Source of the DNA: Rutpela maculata
Taxonomy: Eukaryota > Arthropoda > Insecta > Coleoptera > Cerambycidae
NCBI GenBank assembly: GCA_936432065.2
Contig: OW386286.2
Location: forward strand, 17,047,179-17,111,178
Direction: 5' to 3'
Length of the DNA stretch: 64,000 nt
Shown here: positions 56,643 to 64,000 of the stretch, piece by piece
Layout of the letters: every line of letters begins with the position of its first letter
Numbering within the stretch: position 1 is the first letter of the stretch
Notes under the pieces: generated by a model
Database searches by the model: none
What the model was told of the DNA's origin: nothing
What the model saw: the letters and a program-made list of their open reading frames with translations, nothing else
Position numbers and translations under genes: made by a program

Positions 56643-57234
56643 ATTACGGCTGACTGATATTAAGTTAAAAAAGTTTTACTAAATGAATTTAGTTTCGCTA
56701 GAGACTACTTAGCTTTAAAGTTCTTGTATCGTGGAGGTTCACGTACTCAAACACATTCGTGAGGACTTATAACGGCATAAGTTTAATGGCGTTCAATCAG
56801 TCCACAATTTACTTGCTCCTATGCAGTTGTTCAATATTATCGATATGGCAGCAACCCATGTTCGAGCGACTTTTAGGCAAAATTGAATTTTTGGTTTTTT
56901 ATGGACAAGGCGTTTTCCTCTATAACTTTGTCATTTGGAAAGCCCTGCTATTGGCTTTCCTACCATCGCTTTGTCTCGACCACTCAACGCGTTCGACCAA
57001 ATTGCGAGCCGCTGAGTTAATCCAAACTCTTTCTATGCGAGAAACCGGCCTTGTGCATGTGCATTGATTTTTATCCATTTTTGCTTATCGACACTACGCC
57101 GGCCTTGTCAAAATCTTCTATCTTGCCTTTTGGATGCAGTGCATCGCTAAAATTTTATGCTCATACTTTAGAACTAGGCTTTCAATGACCGTACATCAAA
57201 GGTCAATGTCTTTGGTGGAGGAATAAAAATATTT

Positions 57235-57400
57235 CAAAGTATATTTTCGTGGTACTTTTAAACTGACTTTGTGGTACTTTTGAAAAATCAATTTTCAAGC
57301 CAAATTTCAACGTAGTTTTGAAAAATCAATCTGCGAGTGAAATTTTGGCGTACTTTTGATAAATCGATTCTTGAGTCCAATTTGTGGTACCTTTAAAAAA
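57235..57400. repeat. Degenerate ~50-bp tandem repeat
   Basis: Three to four diverged units share 'gtggtacttttgaaaaatca' and 'caaattt' (for example near 57270, 57315, 57355 and 57385). Confidence 0.6.
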
Positions 57401-57999
57401 GTATATTATTCATAAATCTTTGTCATTATATACTTTCGCTCTCATATCCTGAACCAAAAACAAATTCGGTGTTTCTTCGAATTTTTACCTGATCAATTCC
57501 AACGCCTTATAGGACTGATCTATGCCTCTGCAGACTTTTAAAAATGTCCTTAAATGAAATTTTTGCCTAAGTCGAATTTTGATTCTGTCTTCGACTTAGG
57601 ACGATTTTGGAGAGTTCTACAACATGACCACCAGGCATTAACGGTGTCATCTATGCAAGATGGTGTGTGGCACTGATGAGCCTGGGAAAGCGAAACGTGT
57701 CTGCAACTGTTGAGAAACGAATGACCATGCAATGGGCTTCAACCAGCTCCGTACACTTTCAATTCTATGGTTTGCTGCGCTGAAAAGTGTAGATGTTTAA
57801 CCAGACTAAAAAGTCAGAAGAGTCTAGTGCGCCGTTTATGGTACGCTAGATTTATTGTTTACATCTTGCACTACGCGTGGATTGTATCAGAAGTGCAAGA
57901 ACGTTGTAAAACATTTTCTTCTGAACAATCTTTACCATCTTGCATAGATGGCAGGCACCTTTAACACATAGTGGTAACATCCCACATGAAACTTGTCTG

Positions 58000-58091
58000 T
58001 TAAAGGATTGGGGAGTAAATTGGAGTAAATAGAGGTAAATAGATAAATCAAGCAAGTAAGAGTCCATAAAATTAATATTTAGTATATACAG
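58000..58091 (-). repeat. AAACCGC-family repeat fragment ending at a MITE-like terminus
   Basis: 'ggattggggagtaaattgga' to 'aaaattaatatttagtatata' is the family middle in minus orientation. It stops abruptly at 'caggctgtccgg', at the same TATATA tract interrupted at 3051 and 35957. Confidence 0.65.
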
Positions 58092-58440
58092 GCTGTCCGG
58101 AAATAACGTTCGAATATGGTGGATGGTTCTACATCCAAAAATATGAAGAAAAGTTCATATGAACGGGGGTTCGGAAATTCTTCCTAACGGAGCTACGCCC
58201 CTCCGAAGATGGCATAAAAATACGGTTTTTCTTAATTATTTTAAAAACTACTACTACTAGAGGGATGAAATGTCGTACATGTGATAATTTTTTACTAAAT
58301 GCATTAACCAACAAAATTTTGCATTTCATGTCGTGTCAAAATTCATCCAATCAGAAAAAGATTACAGCGATAACACGCACACATGATATGTTCAAATGTC
58401 AGATTAAAATTCAACAAAAAGTGTCAAATTGAAAATCAGT
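58092..58440. mobile_element. Possible mariner-type element end (CAGGCTGTCCGG)
   Basis: CAGGCTGTCCGGAAATAACG after TA looks like the terminus of a TA-targeting element. I could not find the opposite end or a coding region, so the right limit is arbitrary. Confidence 0.35.
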
Positions 58441-58580
58441 TTATAAAAATGTCACAAAGGTTTGGTTAATCAAATTGTATTAGAAAATACACCCAAGAAC
58501 ACCATTAAAAGTGAAAAGAATTTTGTTCGATCAGAAGATACGAATTGAATGGAGAGTAAAAAATGATCTTACCGAATACA

Positions 58581-58738
58581 CCTCGAGCATTGATAAATAC
58601 TCAAAATTTTGTCTCAGAGAATGCTTCAAGCGTGTTACTTAAAGGTCTGAGGCCGTTGGCCGAATGTTAAGTTACTAAGCAACAAGCTTTCAGCAGTCTC
58701 TATGACAAAATTATCTCGGTATTATCAATGCTCTAGAT
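58581..58738. mobile_element. ~155-bp hairpin MITE
   Basis: 'cctcgagcattgataaatac', then 'aaaattttgtctcagagaat' and 'gcttcaagc', is matched in inverted orientation by 'gctttcagcagtctctatga', 'caaaattatctcggtattat' and 'caatgctctag'. The arms are about 50 bp. No target duplication is evident. Confidence 0.65.
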
Positions 58739-58918
58739 GTATTATTATAGGTGATAATTTTATCATGAGAAATCGTTTGGTGCTGATGAAAATGAGGAGC
58801 AACGACCAGGGGCGTACGAAATGGGGTCTCCTAATTAAAATGCCCATATTTTTTTGTTTTGACATTTTTTTTTATTTTTAAAGAAAATGTACTCTTGGTG
58901 AAAATTCGTAGAACGTAT

Positions 58919-59299
58919 TTTTTTTTTAACTGTTTAACGTCGGCCTATTTCCGCTACCAGGGCCTATCACCGACGCCAGGAGACGAGCTACCCCCAACCT
59001 GGAAATTTTGCCGAACCTCTTCCCTTAAGAAGAGTAGGGATCTTTTACTTGGCCTAACATTTAATAGACAAGGGACCGCCTGCTTTACATCCCCTCCGAA
59101 GGATGGTATATCCACTACGTAATCCTCGTCTGAAATTACGTAACTTCCGAGTATACACTGATATACAAGCCTCTAGAAGGTGGGACGAGAACGCTGTATT
59201 TCCCAAGATGGGAGCCCATCCAAGTACTAACCGCGTTCGACGTTGCTTCAACGGAATATCGACTGATATTCACATTGAAGTCGCCTCTACGCTCGCCCC
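58919..59299 (-). mobile_element. 5S-rRNA-derived SINE, copy B (381 bp)
   Basis: It is nearly identical to copy A at 26742-27131 across its length and is flanked by the 13-bp direct repeat TCGTAGAACGTAT (58906-58918 and 59300-59312). It has the same minus orientation, T-run on the left and 5S-like block ('ccatccaagtactaaccgcg') on the right. Confidence 0.92.
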
Positions 59300-59367
59300 T
59301 CGTAGAACGTATCGTTTTCTTTTAAACCCGATTGAAAAATCCGATTTAAAAACGGGCGATTGATCAA

Positions 59368-59655
59368 TTGCGCCCATAATTAAAGGGGGTAAAAAAAATA
59401 AAAACGTGATTTACTGTGTGTACGAGAACCAAAGGACTCAACATTTTTTTTTTACTTCCCAGCCCCACTACCACCACTACCGATGTGGCATATCGTTTTC
59501 TGGGTTTTTGGGGTCGACAATTTCAAATACTGTATTATTCAAGTTCCATAAACGATTATTACCACATAGTGAAGTGCAAATATAGTATCAATTTTTTTTC
59601 GCTGTGAAGGACTTGGATAGGTAATCTGGAGGTGGAGGTAGTGATACATGGGAGT
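59368..59655 (-). repeat. AAACCGC-family repeat fragment
   Basis: 'cataattaaagggggtaaaa', 'gtgtgtacgagaaccaaagg', 'ccccactaccaccactac' and 'gacttggataggtaatctgg' are the 5' half of the family in minus orientation, ending near 'ggaggtagtgat'. Confidence 0.7.
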
Positions 59656-59689
59656 TGGCAAGGCTCAATTTGGGCTGTAGCGTCATTGG

Positions 59690-60020
59690 AGGGAGTAAAA
59701 CAGTAGTTTTTAAATAATGCCAAAGGAAAAAATCCAGAAGAGATAGGTCAGGTGACCTTGGAGGCCATCATACTAGATCTTCCGTTGCAATTAAGTTTTC
59801 TCCAAATTTCTCTTGAAGGTAATTAGTCACTATTCTACAGTTATGGGGAGAAGCGCCATGTTGCTGAAAATAAATTTCTTGTTCTAAATTCAATTCTAAA
59901 TTCCTCAAAAAAAAACTCTCAACCTCATTTTGTAGAAAACCTAAACATCTGGCACCATTCAAAAATCCTTCAAATATTATTTTACCGATTATTCCAAAGC
60001 CAAATTTTGAATGCAAAACG
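59690..60020 (-). pseudogene. IS630/Tc1-mariner-type transposase relic, minus strand
   Basis: The minus-strand frame 60016-59768 reads KIIFEGFLNGARCLGFLQNE, then EIYFQQHGASPHNCRIVTNY and LQEKFGENLI. A shifted frame then gives WWPPRSPDLSLLDFFLW. FQQHGASPHN is the FQQDGAPxH block with the second catalytic Asp changed to His, and PRSPDLSLLDF holds the third acidic position. It is therefore catalytically dead as well as truncated. It differs from the plus-strand relic at 12735. Confidence 0.75.
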
Positions 60021-60320
60021 CTCTCGAAAATTACCCTCCCTCAAGACATGCTGATTTTCTTGAGACCAGTAACTTGTACTTTGTCGGTTTAATAAGACTC
60101 CAGATTCGTAAATCTGAATTCAATGGAAAATAAAAAAAATTCCCAAAAATTCATTATTTGGCTGTATGTTATTTTGCAAATTCCAAGTGCAATATTCAGT
60201 TCTCCGTGCGTGATCATTTTCGTTCAAGTAATGGTATAATGGTAAATTGTATCTAAATAATAGTTATGTTATTTAAATGATTTATAATATTACGTGTTTA
60301 CAACCCTTTTGTAAAAACCC

Positions 60321-60711
60321 TGTATCGTCGATCCGGAAATTATAACACCATTGTGTCACTAAACACTAATTTATCAACTTACGTACTAATTACAACAATT
60401 AATTAGTTGACTAATATAACACTGAGAACTCTGCTACAATTATTCAGTCACTTGATCACTTGGCTTACTTCTGATCTCATCTGAACTACTCTGCTAACTG
60501 AACTGTACTGTTCTCACTCGGTTTCTCGATGCCTTTATGTACCCAAAGATGAGAGCTCCAGAATATTCTCAACTAATCTGTAACTTTCTAGTTTAGGACA
60601 CCACGCGCCATCTCTGGGATGATGGCCAAACTAACCAACCAATTTAATTCTCTGTTGCTTACATATGGAACTTAGGAGAAATTCCCATAGATGGGGTATA
60701 AAGCTGCAACA
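60321..60711 (-). mobile_element. Solo-LTR-like copy, 391 bp
   Basis: On the minus strand it starts TGTTGCAGCTTTATACCCCA and ends CGACGATACA, giving TG...CA-type LTR ends. It carries 'cccagagatggcgcg', 'ctggagctctcatctttggg' and an ACATAAAG TATA-like box. It provides the uninterrupted version of the LTR at 47188-50356 at the foldback insertion point ('ctaatataacactgagaac'). No internal retroelement genes flank it. Confidence 0.7.
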
Positions 60712-61217
60712 ATAAAAAGGCTTACGAAGAATTCTGCTTACACTTTGATGACTATTTTCTAATTAAAAAACAACTGGCCTCAAAGAAACAATTTTCTCAA
60801 TTTCCACTAAAATCAAAAATCATTAATTTCCATCTCTTCCTCAATAATAAAACATCTTGTATAGTAAAGTAGGTGCATAATAGACACTTGAGTAAATGTC
60901 ATCATAGTTTTATTTTAGTTTATGAGGCGACGTAAGTTATTTATGATTATAACAATAAAATGTCCATTTGCAAGCACTTTAGTGTTTCCAATTAAATGGC
61001 AAAATTTCAGCGTTAATTAATAGTTACATAACAGTACTAATTATTAAACTAATGAGAACGTGATACGTCAAAGCAATGCGACACCGGCACTAATTACGTT
61101 AATTAATAAATAGTTCCGTTTCATTTCAGTGGGTGTTACATTAAAATCTGCAGCTGTGTAATGGCGGTAATTTATATTGGTATAAAAGGCATAATATAAA
61201 AATTACTATAGGTATCA
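60712..61217. other. Non-coding stretch
   Basis: No recognised feature. Confidence 0.35.
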
Positions 61218-61292
61218 AATTCTAAGCCTGTTTGAACAATAAAAAATTTTAAAAAAAATTTTGTCATTACTATACTTCCGCTGGATGTGCAG
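61218..61292 (+). repeat. AAACCGC-family repeat, 3' terminal fragment
   Basis: Only 'ttctaagcctgtttgaacaa' to a mutated terminal hairpin ('acttccgctggatgtgcagt') is present. Confidence 0.75.
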
Positions 61293-61377
61293 TAACTTGC
61301 TGAAATTTGCAATATTTAAATAAGAGTAAGTATTTATGCAAACGATTTAAAGGTGCATGAATAGCCGAGTCAATGAA

Positions 61378-63212
61378 GGTTTTACTTCTAAACTCTCAAA
61401 AACAGAACAGATTTTGATGAATTTTCGTTTTAAATGTTTGTTATATTTAATTATTCAAAATCAAAAACATTCCAGCTGGCGCTAATTTATAGGGGGTAGA
61501 TGCCACCCCTTTTCACCTAAAAGAAACACAAAAATATGGGTGCTGAAAGAATTAAATTTTAAGAAGAATAGACTCTATGACTTTTCATTTAAATTGACGG
61601 GCTTTAAGTTATAACGACATAATGAGAATTGGGATTTTTAGCTTGAAAAACCGCTGCCCAAGGAATCACTACTTCCACTTCCAGATTTTCCATCCAAATC
61701 TCACAATGAGAAAAATTTATTTAGGGAACTTTAATAATACATTATTTGAAATCGTCTACCCCAAAAACCCATAAAACGCTATGCCACATCAGTAGTGGGA
61801 GAGGATAAAGTAAAAAAAAAAAATTGAGCCCTTTGGTTCTTGTATACACACTAAATCACAATTTTATTTTTTTCACCTCCTTCAATAATGGATGGGGGGT
61901 GGTAATACCTAAAAATTTTTTGAAACCTTAGCCTCCCTTATAGAGTATACTAAATACCAATTTTATGGACTCTTACTTGCTCGATTTACCTATTTACCCT
62001 TATTTCTCCCCAACTCTTCAACATAATAAGATAGAAATATAATCTAGTTCCAGATCTCGTTAAAATACATACGTGTACCAAATTTCAAGTCAATATCTTA
62101 AACGGTTCCAGAGTAACTGTGCGCACAAAAAAAGACAGACAGACCGACAGACAGAAAGTTTTTTTTTGCTTAAATTAAAATCTCGACGTTTCATGGCATT
62201 CTAAGCCTATTTGAACAATAAAAATTTTCAAAATTTGTTTTGTCGTTACTATACTTCCACTGGATGTGGAAGTAAAACAAGTATTTCAAAACGATTTTTG
62301 TTAAATAACTCGAACAGTATTATTGCATTGAGCGAAAACATGCTCGAGACATGTGTCAAGAGAGCTATTAAATCGGAGATGAAGTTCGTAGTTTCTAATT
62401 TCTGTAAAATTAATGGGACTATAGCACTTAACATCAAAAATACTAAGAATGCAATACTATTAATTAAGCTTTCAAATGATTTTTTTTGACTATGACATAA
62501 AAACAAAGAAGTGTTGAGAGAAAGAATGTGCTTCCTTACATTTTTTTTTAATAAAAACGCCGTAAATAGTCAGTAATTAAAAAAGTATATTCTCATATAC
62601 TGTTTTTTGTTAACATATGATATATCCTAAACGCTCAAAATTTTTCGTCCGTTTACAGCACTGCTCAGAAAAAAAATGCATTTTAAACTATATATGGATT
62701 TTCGAAAAAACGTAAAATTTTTTTTCTTAGCGAATATCTTAATAAATAGGTATTAGTTTAAGGGAAAAAATTATAGATATCAAAAATGAAGCTTATAAAC
62801 TAAAAATTAATTTGTTTTACTTTAATACTTATGTAGGATTAATAGTTTCGGAGATATTTAAGTTTATAGACGGCATCTGAAAGATTATAGAATGAAGTAT
62901 TTAGTTTAAATGTTGCATATCTAAAAAACTGGAAAACTATCAAAATTTCTAAGAAACAGAATTAAAGATAATTAATCAGTCTTTTAAATGATTTTTTGTT
63001 TGTTTCTGTATGATAAAAAATAAAGAAGTTATCTCCGGAGCAATGTGCGTTTTCACATTTTTTTTTACAAAATGTCGCCATTTTGTTATTGCAAAAAATT
63101 CAAAAAATTATCTGCCCCATCACTCATGTTTCTGATTTTGAATAATTGAATATAACATTTTTAAAAAATTCATCAAAATTGGATCTGTTTTTGAGGGTTT
63201 AGAAGCCGGTTC
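61378..63212. mobile_element. 1.8-kb element with ~100-bp inverted ends and internal duplication
   Basis: 'ttctaaactctcaaaaacag', then 'attttgatgaattttcg' and 'atttaattattcaaaatcaa' at 61388-61475, are matched by the reverse complement of 63118-63212. Inside, a full AAACCGC repeat (61646-62273) is inserted, and two ~120-bp direct copies lie at about 62450-62570 and 62970-63090. No ORF of note is present. Confidence 0.6.
61646..62273 (+). repeat. AAACCGC-family repeat, full-length copy
   Basis: It opens AAAAACCGCTGCCCAAGGAA and closes with the hairpin ACTTCCACTGGATGTGGAAGT. It has a shorter GT-rich block than 34285-34973. Confidence 0.85.
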
Positions 63213-63510
63213 ACTGCTCACGCATTAGACCACGGGGTCTCGGGTTCGAATCCTGGCTAGGGTATGAATGTTTAGTGGCGTTTTTAAAGTGTTACCTAGA
63301 CGGTAACAGTGAGCTGGTCCGTTGTTGAGTGAGACAAATGCTAGTCGCTGTTATCTATCCTGAGTTTGAGTGTTAGCTAGGCCAGATGGCAATGTCGCAG
63401 GAAATGGTTGTTGTGTTGTTGTCTATGTGTGCGTCCCCTGGTTGAGTGGTGGAATAGCTATGGCTTAACTCGGTCAGGATGGTAATAGAAATAAGGCAGT
63501 AAAATTAAAA
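63195..63510 (+). mobile_element. tRNA-derived SINE
   Basis: 'ggttcactgctcacgcatta' followed by GGTTCGAATCC (in 'ctcgggttcgaatcctggct') gives a tRNA-like head with a perfect B box. A ~230-bp unrelated body follows ('gtgttacctagacggtaaca' to 'ctcggtcaggatggtaatag') with an A-rich end near 63500. It begins at the right inverted end of the 61378-63212 element. Confidence 0.6.
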
Positions 63511-64000
63511 AAATATATAAATTTTTCCAAAAATGTAATAGCATCTATTTGTCTACCGTTATTTACATGTACAAAGTTTGCAGAACATATTTCGAAGAGG
63601 CGTCATTTGATGAAACCAAGAAACATATTGATGTCGACATATCACGAAAATCTAATGAACCCATGAAAGATCAATAATAATAATTACACCAACAGTGGTA
63701 GTTGAATACATATTTTATTATACGTTAGGTATTCTACATCCATCTGTAAATGAAGTGGGAAACAATATCAGCCAATGTGAGTGATAACCATTTTAATTTG
63801 TGAAGATATATGAGTAAATAAAATTCCTCCCGAGTCCTTTCTCATTTATCGCTATATGCTGGTGAAACGAAATACATTATTTACTTCATATTCAAGTTCT
63901 TGACAGAGTCGCTAAAGAAATATTAGACTTTCCAGACAGCTACTCTCTATTATGAAGGAAAAAAGTTTAACGCTAACGGAATTATCCAGTTACGAATTGC
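63511..64000. other. Non-coding stretch at window end
   Basis: No recognised gene or repeat. Confidence 0.35.

Larger units (their letters stand above)
55391..57850. mobile_element. 2.46-kb element with ~215-bp terminal inverted repeats
   Basis: The left end TCTAGCGTACTATAGATGGC is matched by the complement of the right end (TCTAGCGTACCATAAACGGC). Both arms run through 'gcgcactagact', 'catctacacttttcag', 'gaaagtgt', 'cccattgcat' and '-agtgtcacac'. The interior has no recognisable transposase and contains a hAT MITE (56290-56642) and a degenerate tandem repeat. No target duplication is clear. Confidence 0.75.

Overview
This window is AT-rich, repeat-packed arthropod nuclear DNA, most likely from an insect with a large genome. 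I infer this from the mixture of element types: Tc1/mariner, hAT-like and piggyBac-like relics, CR1/Jockey-type LINEs with (TTA)n-type tails, 5S-rRNA-derived SINEs, and many terminal-inverted-repeat (TIR) elements and MITEs. The species cannot be named from the sequence. There are no rRNA genes, intact tRNA genes, CRISPR arrays or bacterial-style operons. Only one short stretch, 51214-51358, looks like a host exon. Most of the window is therefore intergenic or giant-intron DNA in which elements are nested up to four deep.

Layout. 69-2033: CACTA-like non-autonomous element carrying a 460-bp palindromic MITE. 3051-5780: two copies of one MITE family, the first carrying another MITE and a 5S-derived SINE. 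6180-10000: element with ~590-bp TIRs and a broken gene. 10391-19335: small TIR elements, dispersed repeats, and relics of IS630/mariner, LINE and Tc1 genes. 20588-22977: a 2.4-kb element with ~385-bp TIRs carrying a FEN1/XPG-like PIN nuclease gene. 25079-33205: a second TIR element carrying a different member of the same nuclease family, split by a 5S-type SINE and by a 3.1-kb hAT-like transposon with a perfect 8-bp target duplication. 33243-41876: repeats, MITEs, and LINE and piggyBac relics. 41880-51000: an old LINE broken by an intact 3.7-kb LINE (980-codon ORF), by a hairpin-ended repeat, and by an LTR that itself contains a 2.77-kb foldback element with a perfect 9-bp target duplication. 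51214-51358: putative host exon. 51830-53650: two LINE relics. 55391-64000: further TIR elements, MITEs, a second near-identical 5S-type SINE, a solo-LTR-like copy and a tRNA-headed SINE.

Two dispersed families tie the window together. One is a ~620-690 bp repeat that begins AAACCGCTGCCC and ends in a CTTCCAC...GTGGAAG hairpin (about 16 full or partial copies, used here as '+' orientation). The other begins with a CTCTTCG...CGAAGAG hairpin (two copies).

The most interesting system is the set of long-TIR elements at 6180-10000, 20588-22977 and 25079-33205. The latter two clearly encode a PIN-domain nuclease with FEN1/XPG-type acidic motifs followed by a cysteine-rich tail. The first seems to carry an upstream domain of the same kind of protein. 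I know of no established transposon superfamily defined by such a protein, so whether it drives mobility or is cargo is open. All boundaries were read by eye; those supported by target duplications are the most reliable.
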